DNA of 64,000 nt, from NCBI GenBank assembly GCA_905250025.1, contig CAJNOJ010000469.1, forward strand, positions 1 to 64,000. Direction: 5' to 3'. The notes beneath the pieces were generated by a model. The model saw only the letters and a list, made by a program, of their open reading frames with translations. It was not told the DNA's origin and did no database searches. Below are positions 37,139 to 48,406 of this stretch, in pieces (the first letter of the stretch is position 1; each line of letters begins with the position of its first letter). Position numbers and translations under genes: made by a program. The stretch comes from Adineta ricciae (lineage: Eukaryota > Rotifera > Eurotatoria > Adinetida > Adinetidae).

Positions 37139-38378
37139 AAATACCAGAATTTGTCATCAAACCGGAAGATACAATAGTTAAGCAAGGCGATACTGCCACT
37201 ATAGAATGTCAAATAGATGCACTTCCGTTACCGAAAATCACCTTACTGCGTGATGGTAAAGCTCTTACACCTAAAGATGGTATTGAACATACATTCGATG
37301 CTGCTACTCGTCGTCTTGTGATCACCGTGAAGAACGCTCGTGTTGATCAAACTGGTATTATAACCTGTAAATTGGATAATTCAGTTGGTTCAGCTGAAGC
37401 ATCATTTAAACTGAACGTTTCGGCTGCTCCAGTTATTTCCAAAGGTTTAACCGACCAAGAATGTTTAATCGATAAAGAACTTCGTCTGACGATTGTGACA
37501 TCAGCAAGTCCTGTGCCAACGGTGAAATGGTATCGAGATAACGTTGAGTTACCTAATCTCGGCACGAAAGTGAATGATGATACATTTGAATTGGTCATTC
37601 CGAATGTAAAACCTGACGATCAAGGTGTTTATAAAGCGGTTGTATCCAATGAACTTGGCGAAAAGGAGACACAATGCAAAGTAACAGTGCTCGAGCCAGC
37701 CGAATTGAAATGTGACTTTGCCGAACAGCAAACCATTCAAGTCGGAGAAATAATTCAACTTCAATGTCATGTTAGTGGACGACCATTACCTGATGTGACA
37801 TGGACGAAGGATGGTAAAGAAATCAAGGCATCCGATCGTATCGAAATTGTGAAAAATCCAGATGGAACTTGTATATTAACAATCAAACAAGCAACATCAG
37901 ACGATAAGGTAATTGAAGAAAAATTTGCTTCATTGATTTTCATATGTGGTCTTGTCTAGGGCGTTTACAAAGTTATTTGTAAGAATAAATTACAGACTCG
38001 TGAAGCTCAAACACAAATACTGGTTTCATCACCACTGAAATTCAATAGCACATTGAAAGATACAGTTGTGCAAGTTGGACAAAGTGTGACACTCGAAGTC
38101 GATTGTGAAGGTTTACCAAAACCAACGATAAAATGGTAAGAATGATATGATTGCGTCTATCGACTAAAAACTTTGCTTTCTCACCAGGCTTTGTAATGGA
38201 CAAGAAATAACACCGTCAGCTAAATATAAGATTGAATCGAAGGGAAATCTAAACAAACTCACAATACCGAAAGCCGATCTCATTGATACGGGCGTATATG
38301 AAGTAGTTGTTTCAAATGGTATCGATACAATCAAAACAGAAGCGAAACTAGATGTCAGTATTAAACCGAAAGTTGAAG
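37139..38378 (+). CDS. Ig 41-44 (copy B); exons 37139-37908, 37960-38135, 38188-38378
   Basis: Counterpart of 18930-20169, including the single phase-0 intron inside domain E (37909-37959) and the in-Trp intron of F (38136-38187). AELKCDFAEQQ here reads AELKYDFAEQQ in copy A. Confidence 0.9.
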
Positions 38379-38436
38379 GTAAATCAGAAATCAAGACAAA
38401 AAAGATATTTCTTCAATTCAAAATCGTTTTCTTTAG

Positions 38437-39954
38437 GTAAACCGGCTGATGTTAATGTCAACATAAACGATTCTGCGAAACTTCAATGTAAAATCTCGGG
38501 TTCACCAACGCCGACAATTGTTTGGCTCAAAGATGGACAATCATTACAGCCGTCTGATAATATCACGATTCAAACAGAAGCCGATGGAACGCAAGTTCTT
38601 CTATTTAAATCAGCTCAACTAGCCGACAAGGGTAGTTATACATGTCAAGCAACGAACATTGGCGGTACGACGGAAGTGAAATTGAATCTCAACGTTCAGC
38701 AAGTGAAGCCAACATTGAAAGCTGATCTTGGTAAAGACATCGTTGCTCAAGCAGGTGAACCTGTTTCGCTGTCGATCAAAGCATCGGGTACTAAACCGCA
38801 AGTCAAGTGGTACAAAGATGGTGAAGAAATCATCGAAACAGTCGAAGAGGAATACGAAATGGTGGAAGAAGAAGAAACGTATACATTGTTGATGAAACGT
38901 GCACTACCAAAAGACAGTGGAGAATATCAAGCGGTGATCACCAATGATGTTGGACAAGTGAAATCCAAGAAAATTAAAGTGCAAATTCAAAAAGCACCAC
39001 AATTGAAGAAAAAACCGGAGGCCGTCGTCAACGTCAAAGAAGGTGAACCAGCACGTTTTGAATGCGAATTTGAAGGCAATCCAACACCGAAAGTATCCTG
39101 GTTACGTGATGGAAAACCATTGACACCTAAGGACGGTTTCGAAATCAAAACAGATGCAACGACAGGAAAGAGTGTGTTAACAATCAATCAATCAACACCC
39201 AAACATTCTGGTCCGATCACATTACGTCTAGAGAATTCCGTTGGTGCACCTATCGAAGAAATCGTTCAATTGAATGTAGAAACGACGCCACAATTGTTAC
39301 AAAAACCGCAAGCTACATGCGAAGCACATCTGAATCAAACAGCTTCGATTGCATTCAGATGTCTAGCGACACCAACACCAACAATACGATTATTCAAGAA
39401 CGATGTTGAAATCGAATTGACAGGTGATCATTACGAACTTGTTCCTAGTGCAACTGATGTCACGTCATACGAAATACGAATTAAAAATGTTCAAGTTGAA
39501 GACGAAGGAAACTATCGAATTCGCGTCGAAAATGCACTAGGAAGTATCGATTCCAACGTTCAAGTGACAACTGTGGACAATGTTTCCATTACAGCATCAG
39601 CACATGCAGTCAATACGGAATTGAAACAACATGATACCCTAACGCTTGAATATACAGTGACTGGTCGACCTAGACCTGATATTGTATTCATGAAAGATGG
39701 CAAAGAAGTGAAACCATCGGCGAAAACACAAATAACTTATGATGAAGCAACGAACATCTGTCGATTGGTAACAACCGATGTCGGACAAGAAGATCAAGGT
39801 GTTTACACTCTCATTGCAAAGAATAAATTAGGTAAACAAGAAAGTCAACCGATCAAGATCAATGTTACAGCACCAATAACGGTGAAAACAACTCTGCCAG
39901 AAACTATCGATGGTGTTCTTGGTGAACAAATAGTCATGACCATCGAAGCAACAG
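38437..39954 (+). CDS. Ig 45-50, complete through the point where copy A breaks (copy B)
   Basis: The same domains as 20228-21731, carrying on past GEQIVM into TIEATG and a phase-1 donor (GTAAAA at 39955). This shows what is missing on the left of the 12-N gap. The acidic ETVEEEYEMVEEEE insert of domain B is retained. Confidence 0.92.
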
Positions 39955-40009
39955 GTAAAACAATTTCTAATCTTTTTTTATTATCCTCATCATCTAATTC
40001 CTATTCAAG

Positions 40010-42164
40010 GTATCCCACAACCCAAAGTGACATGGTTATGTAATGGTCAACCTCTTAAATCGTCGCCTAAACACAAAATCGAAACATCGAAAGACAATCC
40101 GAACGTAACGACATTGACTGTGACGAAATTAGATCAAGCCGATGCTGGTAAATATACAGCCGTTATTGACAATGGTCTTGAAAAGATTGAAGCCGCTAGT
40201 ACATTGAATGTTCATGCTAAACCGAAATTGGAATCGAAATTAGAATCGACATTAACATTCAATTTTGGCGAACAAGGACAAATTCCCATACGTGTCACTG
40301 GAGAAGACAATATTATCACTTGGTTCAAAGATTCACAACCGATTACCTTTGACGATCGTATTCGTGTTGTAACAGAAGAGAACAATACGTATAAACTGCT
40401 TATTGACGATGTTCGCTCGGAAGATAAAGGACTTTACTCCATGCATATTGAAAACAAAGGTGGAAGTTTAGATATTAAAACAACTGTCAATGTTAAAGAA
40501 CAAAAGCCACAAATTCTTGCTGATCTCAATGATTCTCCGGCAGCAAATGCAGCTAAGATTGGCGAAGAATTCTCTTTAGAAATCCGAGCTCAAGGTAAAC
40601 CACGTCCACAAGTCACGTGGACACTCAATGGTCAAGAACTACCGGCAGACTCGCCAGACTACGATTTAATTATCACTGACGATGGTCTCTACCGCATTGT
40701 CTTTCGGCAATTCAATGAACGTTACATTGGTGAATATCAAGCTGTCGTCTCTAGCTCAGCTGGCACATTGAAAACGAAGAAAGCCAAAGTTACCGGTCAA
40801 CAGGTGCCCACGTTTACACAAGAACCGCCTCAATTTCTTCAAGTTAAGACAGGTGAAAAACTAACTATTGACTGCACAGCTAAAGGACATCCAGCACCGA
40901 AAATTACATGGTTACGTGATGGAAAAGTACTCACGAATAAAGACGGTTTCGACATCAAAATGGATCAAACTACAGGTCAAGCAACGTTCATTATTCCAAG
41001 CGCCAATGTCAAACATACTGGAAAATATGAATGTAAAGTTGAAAATCAATATGGTACACACACATCGGAAATCAATATTGATGTGCTTGGTAAGTTGAAC
41101 GAACGGAATGAAACTTTCTAGGATATACTTGAACTCATTGCAGCTCCGCCGTCAACTCAACAGAAAATGCAAGATTTTGAAGTATCGCGCGGACAAGAAG
41201 TGACTATTACCGTGACTGCCGAAGGAAGTCCATTACCAACATGTACATGGTATCACAACGATAAACCAATCACTATTCAGCCCGACCGTATTCTTATTGT
41301 GGACGATGGGCCATCACATACATTGAAGATACTTGACGCACAACTCACTGATGATGGTCAATATAAGGTAGTATAGACAACAGTCATTGATGTATTAGAA
41401 TAAATAATCTTGACTTTTCCTCTCTTTGAAGGCTGTTATCGAAAATGCCATGGGCAAAACAGAACTAGTTAGTCACGTTACTGTCATGGGTAAGCCCAAT
41501 ATTTTATCAAACTTTATCTCTATTTTATTGAATTCTCTCGCAGATGTTCCTGACATCTCTTCTGAACCAATTGATATTCGAGTAAACCATGGTGGTTCGT
41601 GCACGCTTGAATGTCATGCACCAGGCAAACCTGTACCCGAAGTCAAATGGACAAAGGGTGGCAAAGAAATCAAGCCAACTGAGAATCTTCTATTAGAATC
41701 CACACCTGACGGTATTCATCAACTGACAATAAACAACGCACAATCAGATCATGCCGGACAATACATTGCGAACGTCAAACATAAAATACGAGCACAACAG
41801 ATGATTTTCAATGTCATTGTTACAGGTATTCACTTCACTCTTTGACGACGAATCAAGTGTCTGACTTCTGATCTTGTCTATTTAGCACCACTAACTGTGA
41901 AACAAACACCGACTGATCTCAATGTTTTACAAACACAAAACGCAGTTATCACATTCGAAGTCGACGGTTTACCACGGCCAACTATCACTTGGCTCTTCAA
42001 TGGAACACCAATCCAGTCATCACCCAAATACAAGATGGAAACCAAAGGAAATCAAATTATTCTCACCGTCAACAAAACCGATTTCGTTGACTCCGGAGTA
42101 TATACGGCTACCATTGACAACGGTATTGAAAAAATTGAAGTTCCCGTGAAAATGAACGTCGGAG
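40010..42164 (+). CDS. Rest of F and a full diverged A-F super-repeat; exons 40010-41089, 41144-41367, 41432-41489, 41544-41825, 41886-42164
   Basis: Follows copy B in the same frame. Rest of F: IPQPKVTWLCNGQPLKS. A: KPKLESKLESTLTFNFG (shortened, EDNIITWFKD). B: KPQILADLNDSPAANAA. C: PTFTQEPPQFLQVKTG. D: PSTQQKMQDFEVSRG. E: PDISSEPIDIRVNHG. F: LTVKQTPTDLNVLQT. The intron 41368-41431 is phase 0 inside D before AVIENAMG. The exon 41432-41489 is only 58 bp. This super-repeat has no second copy in the window and links copy B to the homogenised array. Confidence 0.88.
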
Positions 42165-42229
42165 GTAATTATTCTCTATTCATCTCATTCTCAAAAAACA
42201 CAACTATCCTCTTATTTACACATTTTTAG

Positions 42230-43713
42230 TAAAACCAAAAGTAGAAGCTCCTAAGCCAGCTAACGATCAATCTTGTGTGATTGGTCAAGATACTCAGATT
42301 TCATGGAAGTTCAGTGGTATCGAGAAACCACAAGTGACATGGCTCTTCAACGGTCAACCATTCGAGACTAACGAACGACTCCAGATCAGCGAAAGTGAAG
42401 ATGGAACATCCACACTGTCTATCAAGAGCGCTAAACTCACCGACAAAGGTGTGTACACCGCAAAAGCGACCAACGCAGTCGGTGAAGCAGAAGCCAAAAC
42501 AACACTCAACATCGCTGGTATCAAACCGGTGATAGCCAACGATCTTGAAGGTGCACTACAAGCGACCAAAGGCGAGTCGATGACGATCAAACTCACAGTG
42601 TCCGGAACTCCACGACCAGATGTGGTATGGTGTCGTGGAAACGATGACCTAGTTCCAAGTGATCGCATCCAAGTGACTGCACCAACAGCCGAAGGTGATG
42701 ACACCTACACATTAACTATTCTGAATGTTCAACCGGAAGATCAAGGCGACTATTCAGCTAAGATCAGCAACGTCGGTGGCTCACTCAAATCGAAGAAATG
42801 CAAAGTCACTGTCACCAGTAAGTGTATTAGTTCCTCGCATTCTCTTCAATACCTTCAATTTCCCTAGAATCACCTGTATTTGTGACGAAACCAAGTGCTC
42901 AAGAAGTGAAACAAGGTGAAACAGCTGTGTTCGAAACGAAGATTGATGGCTATCCTACACCGAAAGTCACGTGGCTTCTTAACGGTAAACCATTGACTCC
43001 GAAGGATGGAGCACAAGTCGAGCTTAATGCTGCGACTGGCGATGCCAAGCTATCGATTCCCAAAGTTGACCTACAACAGCATGCTGGTGTAGTGACGTGT
43101 AAACTGGAGAATCCGCATGGAAGTCAAGAAGAAACTGCTCGACTCGATATCTTAGCTGCACCTCTCATAACTAGTCAACTACCAAAACAAGAAGAAACTG
43201 TGAGTGGTAAAGATGTGACATTTCGAGGAGTAGTTGGAGGTGCGCCACGACCGGAAGCGACATGGCACTTCAACGACACACCTGTATCTACGGAAAATGC
43301 CACATATGATGAAGAGAAGAGTGAATATCAATTGACAATAAAACAACCGAGTGTGTCAACAGCTGATGGAACATATCGTGTAGTGTTGAAGAATGACTTG
43401 GGTGAGACGGAATCGACACCATGTGTGTTGACGGTGTTGGAACCGGTGAAGGTAACGAAGATCGCTCCTGCCGCTGAAAGTGTCGATTTGAAAGTGGGTG
43501 AACCGTTCGAGTTATCGTTTGATGTCGACGGCAAAGAAGCACCGAAAGTACAATTGACAAAGGATGGAAAGGAAGTGAAGTGGACAAGTGTGGAAGGATT
43601 GAGACATGTATATTCGGTGGGTGAAGTGAAACCAGAACATCAAGGTGTATACAAAGTAACAGCGAAGAACAAGACATCAACCGAAGAAGCGACGGTTACA
43701 TTGAAAGTGACCG
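42230..43713 (+). CDS. Array unit 1, domains A-E; exons 42230-42817, 42868-43713
   Basis: A: KPKVEAPKPANDQSCVIG...VTWLFNGQPF. B: KPVIANDLEGALQATKG...VVWCRGNDD. C: PVFVTKPSAQEVKQG. D: PLITSQLPKQEETVSG. E: VKVTKIAPAAESVDLKVG, whose core Trp is replaced (KVQLTKDG). The phase-1 intron 42818-42867 (50 bp) separates B and C. Domain D has FRGVVGG where later units have LRVVVRG. Confidence 0.9.
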
Positions 43714-43849
43714 GTAAGTTGATTCATTAGGATCTTTGATTTCGTAAAAGGTAGAATAGATTCACATTAGTCGAATGCGTTTCGACAATAGACTTTTCCA
43801 ATCATATATTATATAGCATATCCCTATTATACCTATCCTTACGTTATAG

Positions 43850-44931
43850 CTCCACTTAATATTACTCAATCTCTAAGCGATACCAATGTTCTTCTTGGAC
43901 AAAATGCAACGTTGTCGATCACATGCGACGCCTTCCCTGCACCAAAAGTAACATGGTGAGTGCTTTGCGCCACACACGTAAAACTAACTTGGTGATTCAT
44001 TCTTCTCTGTCGTTAAAGGTTTTTGAATGATACTGAATTAAAAGTATCGACTAAGCACAAGATTGAAGCCAAACAAAATGTATTCTCACTCACCATCAAT
44101 AAAGCAGACCATCCAGATGTTGGTGTGTACCGAGTTCATGTTGACAACGGCATTGATCAAACAGATCAAACTGCTAAACTCAATGTGGGAGGTAGTATAT
44201 CTTTCATTGAATCAGTGACGGAAAGCACACTTTACTCATTTTCTCGTTACAGTAAAACCAAAAGTGGAAGCTCCTAAGCCAGCTAACGATCAATCTTGTG
44301 TCATTGGTCAAGATACTCAGATATCGTGGAAGTTCAGTGGTATCGAGAAACCACAAGTAACATGGCTCTTTAACGGTCAACCACTCGAAGCTAACGAACG
44401 ACTCCAGATCAGCGAAAGTGAAGATGGAACATCCACACTCTCTATCAAGAGCGCTCAACTCACCGACAAAGGCGTGTACACTGCAAAAGCGACGAATGCA
44501 GTCGGTGAAGCAGAAGCCAAAACAACACTGAACATCGCTGGTATCAAACCGGTGATAGCCAACGATCTTGAAGGTGCACTTCAAGCGACTAAAGGCGAGT
44601 CGATGACGATCAAAATCACAGTGTCCGGAACTCCACGACCAGATGTGGTATGGAGTCGTGGAAACGATGACCTAGTTCCGAGCGACCGCATCCAAGTGAC
44701 TGCGCCCACCGCAGAAGGTGATGACACCTACACATTAACTATTCTGAATGTTCAACCGGAAGATCAAGGCGACTATTCAGCTAAGATCAGTAACGTCGGT
44801 GGCTCACTCAAATCGAAGAAATGCAAAGTCACTGTCACGAGTAAGTGTATTACCTCCTCGCATTCTCTTCGACACCTTCACTGTGCCTAGAATCACCTGT
44901 ATTTGTGACGAAACCAAGTGCGCAGGAAGTG
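43850..44931 (+). CDS. Array unit 2, domains F-A-B and start of C, cut at an N; exons 43850-43955, 44019-44191, 44253-44840, 44891-44931
   Basis: F: APLNITQSLSDTNVLLG, Trp codon split at 43956, then FLNDTELKVSTKHKIE (a variant of FFNDTELKNS). A and B are as in unit 1 with EANERL and SRGNDD. C starts (SPVFVTKPSAQEV) and stops at the N (44932). The preceding E-F intron is 136 bp (43714-43849). Confidence 0.85.
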
Positions 44932-44932
44932 N
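44932..44932. other. Single-N join inside the array
   Basis: The left side is the start of domain C; the right side is the end of domain F. The remainder of one unit is missing between them. This is an assembly join. Confidence 0.9.
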
Positions 44933-46541
44933 TATCGTGTTCATGTGGACAATGGCATTGATCAAACAGATCAAACTGCTAAACTTCATGTCGGAGGTAA
45001 TATTCCGTTCATAGAATCGATGAAGGAAAACATATTTTACTCATTTTCTCGTTCCAGTAAAACCAAAAGTCGAGGCCGCTAAACCAGCTAACGATCAGTC
45101 TTGTGTCATTGGTCAAGATACTCAGATTTCATGGAAGTTCAGTGGTATCGAGAAACCACAAGTGACATGGCTCTTCAACGGTCAACCGCTCGAAGCTAAC
45201 GACCGGCTTCAGATCAGCGAAAGTGACGATGGAACATCCACACTGTCTATCAAGAGCGCTGAACTCACTGACAAAGGTGTGTATGCTGCGAAAGCGACGA
45301 ATGCAGTTGGTGAAGCAGAAGCCAAAACAACACTCAACATCGCTGGTATTAAACCGGTGATAGCTAATGATCTTGAAGGTGCACTACAAGCTACTAAAGG
45401 CGAGTCGATGACGTTCAAACTTACGGTGACAGGCACACCTCGACCAGATGTGGTGTGGAGTCGTGGAAACGACGACCTAGTTCCAAGTGATCGCATCCAA
45501 GTGACTGCACCAACAGCGGAAGGTGATGATACCTACACATTAACTATTCTGAATGTTCAACCCGACGATCAAGGCGACTATTCAGCTAAGATCAGTAATG
45601 TCGGTGGCTCACTCAAATCAAAGAAATGCAAAGTCACTGTCACCAGTAAGTGTCGTACTTTTGTTCTATTTTCTGTCTAACAGTATTGCATTTAGAATCA
45701 CCCGTGTTTGTGACGAAACCAAATGCGCAGGAAGTGAAACAAGGTGAAACAGCAGTGTTCGAAACGAAGATTGATGGCTATCCTACACCGAAAGTCACGT
45801 GGCTTCTTAACGGTAAACCATTGACTCCGAAGGATGGAGCACAAGTCGAGCTTAATGCTGCGACTGGCGATGCTAAGCTGTCGATTCCCAAAGTCGACCT
45901 ACAACAGCATGCTGGTGTAGTGACATGTAAACTAGAGAATCCGCATGGAAGTCAAGAAGAAACTGCTCGACTCGATATCTTAGCTGCGCCTCTCATAGCT
46001 GGTCAACTACCGAAACGAGAAGAAACAGTGAGTGGTAAAGATGTGACACTTCGAGTAGTAGTTCGAGGTGCGCCACGACCGGAAGCGACGTGGTACTTCA
46101 ACGACACACCTGTACCTGCGGAGAATGCAACCTACGACGAAGAGAAGAGTGAATATCAGTTGTTGATCAAGGAAGCAACAGTTGCTGCACATGAAGGCAC
46201 ATACCGTGTGGTACTGAAGAATGACTTGGGTGAAACGGAGTCGACACCATGTGTGTTGATAGTGTTGGAACCGGTGAAGGTAACGAAGATCGCTCCTGTC
46301 GCTGAAAGTGTCGATTTGAAAGTGGGTGAACCGTTCGAGTTATCATTTGATGTCGACGGCAAAGAGACACCAAAAGTACAGTTAATAAAGGATGGAAAGG
46401 AAGTGAAGTGGACAAGTGTGGAAGGATTGAGACATGTATATTCGGTTGGTGAAGTGAAACCAGAACATCAAGGTGTATACAAACTAACAGCGAAGAACAA
46501 GACATCAGCCGAAGAAGCGACGGTTACACTCAATGTGACAG
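44933..46541 (+). CDS. Array unit 3, end of F then A-E; exons 44933-44996, 45058-45645, 45696-46541
   Basis: Starts at YRVHVDNGIDQTDQTAKL of an F domain whose beginning is lost at the N. A and B follow (KVEAAKPANDQ; here SDDGTSTLSIKS and GVYAAKATN), then C-D-E (KPNAQEV, AGQLPKREE, KETPKVQLIKDG). The B-C intron (45646-45695) is the GTAAGTGTCGTAC type shared only with unit 7; units 2, 6 and 8 share another type. Confidence 0.85.
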
Positions 46542-46936
46542 GTATATTCTTGAATGCTTCGATAGAGGACCACTTAATAGGACGAATCATGCAGCGAAAA
46601 TCTGCTGTCGCGGCTGGAAAGACAGTAGCGATGTTATAATAGACTTCTTTCTACTGCTTTTCAGATGAGAAAAAGAGCCCAAAAAGTATTGCAGAGATGA
46701 GGGATTCCGGTGATTGTATCCTTGTTAGAGTTGTCGTCGTATACACACAATGAGTAGGGATACGAATAATGACGACATGCTATCAGCTGCCGACGAGTGA
46801 ATTTTGAAGCATAAAATCTAACATGCAAAGCGTGGATAAGGGAAACCATTTCAGAAGCGTTCGGATCAACACTCACAATGAAAGCTATTTTTGGAAAGTC
46901 AATTCTACCTAAACGAGAATAATTTTTATTTTGCAG
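46542..46936 (+). other. 395-bp E-F intron, nothing recognised
   Basis: GTATAT donor, GCAG acceptor. It has no match to the other E-F introns of the array by eye and no coding or RNA feature that I can support. Confidence 0.7.
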
Positions 46937-47793
46937 CTCCTCTGAATATCACTCAATCACTAACTGACACCAATGTGCTTCTCGGACAAAATGCGACGTT
47001 GTCCATCACATGCGATGCATTTCCAGCGCCAAAAGTAACATGGTGAGTAGCCTTGTGTCTGGTGGTAAAAAGAAGCCTGACCATTATTTTTCCGTTACTT
47101 TCCAAAGGTTCTTCAACGACACCGAACTCAAAAATTCTACGAAACACAAAATCGAAGTCAAGCAAAATGTATTCTCCCTTACTGTCAACAAAGCCGACCA
47201 CCCAGATGTGGGAGTCTATCGTGTTCATGTGGACAATGGCATTGATCAAACAGATCAAACTGCTAAACTTCATGTCGGAGGTAATATTCCGTTCATAGAA
47301 TCGATGAAGGAAAACATATTTTACTCATTTTCTCGNGCGACGTGGTACTTCAACGACACACCTGTACCTGCGGAGAATGCAACCTACGACGAAGAGAAGA
47401 GTGAATATCAGTTGTTGATCAAGGAAGCAACAGTTGCTGCACATGAAGGCACATACCGTGTGGTACTGAAGAATGACTTGGGTGAAACGGAGTCCACACC
47501 ATGTGTGTTGACGGTGTTGGAACCGGTGAAGGTAACGAAGATCGCTCCTGTCGCTGAAAGTATCGATTTGAAAGTGGGCGAACCGTTCGAGTTATCATTT
47601 GATGTTGATGGCAAAGAAGCACCAAAAGTGCAGTTGACAAAGGATGGAAAGGAAGTGAAGTGGACAAGTGTGGATGGATTGAGACACGTATATTCGGTGG
47701 GTGAAGTGAAGCCAGAACATCAAGGTGTATACAAACTAACAGCAAAGAACAAGACATCAGCCGAAGAATCAGTTGTTACACTCAATGTTACAG
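46937..47793 (+). CDS. Array unit 4, F and end of D plus E, joined by an N; exons 46937-47042, 47108-47280, 47337-47793
   Basis: F: APLNITQSLTDTNVLLG with Trp split at 47043, then FFNDTELKNSTKHKIE. The sequence then enters the usual phase-1 intron (47281-47335) and hits the N at 47336. It resumes at ATWYFNDTPVPAENA, the middle of domain D, and continues through E (KVQLTKDG) to GTATAT at 47794. Domains A, B, C and half of D are absent, as expected from an assembly join and not from a shortened unit. Confidence 0.8.
47336..47336. other. Single-N join inside an intron of the array
   Basis: The left side is intron sequence after F; the right side is mid-domain D coding sequence. The 119 bp before the N (47217-47335) equal the 119 bp after the previous N (44933-45051), so the contig between the two Ns has identical ends. 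Confidence 0.9.
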
Positions 47794-48406
47794 GTATATA
47801 GGGCGTGAATAATTTTGTCCGTTCTTAGTGCTAGTAGTTCTGATGGTGTAAGTGGAAGAGAAATGGAATATGGCTGGATGTTGTTGTGATATTCCGATTA
47901 TTTCTATCGAGCGGATTCGTTTTTGAGCGGTCTAGATTGAGTTGGTGTTTGTGTTAGAACGGTTTTTGAAAGGGCGAATTGGATTTTTCGCTTACAACGT
48001 ATATTCGTAAACTATAAGGGAGTTCAAAATGATCGATAAATGCCGATTACTCGTACATTAGGACGACATACATGGTTATATTGTTTTTCTGCTAATCGAA
48101 TGTTAAATAAGACGCCGTTGAGTCTGACGCTAACCTGTAAATATTTTTCCATTGCTAATTTTCCAGATAGATGCGACATGGGCAATATTTTTATCTAGTC
48201 ATTAGTGAGCACAAGAGTGGAGCTATCCTTGCGGAGCAGTGATTTCAATACATGCATCTAGAGCAGAATAAATTGTGTTCACGTGCAACCTATCTATAAA
48301 TTCGGTAGTCCTGGTGAAAGCATATGAACAGAGTAGTCGTCTCTGAACCTCCCATGACTAGGAAAATATTTCTCGTGACGTAATCACCTTTGAATTTTCA
48401 TTTTAG
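47794..48406 (+). other. 613-bp E-F intron, nothing recognised
   Basis: The longest intron of the array; donor GTATAT, acceptor TTTTAG. The first third is G/T-rich and the rest AT-rich. I see no gene, RNA or mobile element in it. Confidence 0.65.

Larger units (their letters stand above)
4880..39945 (+). repeat. ~17-kb direct repeat pair (copy A 4880-21731, copy B ~23080-39940)
   Basis: The two segments are collinear at 18.2 kb offset, with each of the complete exon pairs compared equal in length. All indels I found lie in introns (for example 54/66, 721/723, 54/49 and 59/55 bp). Exons downstream of the 720-bp intron differ by a few percent; upstream of it they differ by about a tenth. Confidence 0.9.

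Noticed and set aside
40868-41098. Lys/Arg-rich alternative plus frames inside Ig exons (also 10584, 28803 and 42725)
   Set aside because: They are frame-shifted readings of Ig coding sequence; they recur wherever the same Ig motif recurs.
46661-46876. 71-residue minus-strand frame in the 395-bp intron
   Set aside because: No recognisable similarity, no start context, and it sits within an intron bounded by good splice sites.
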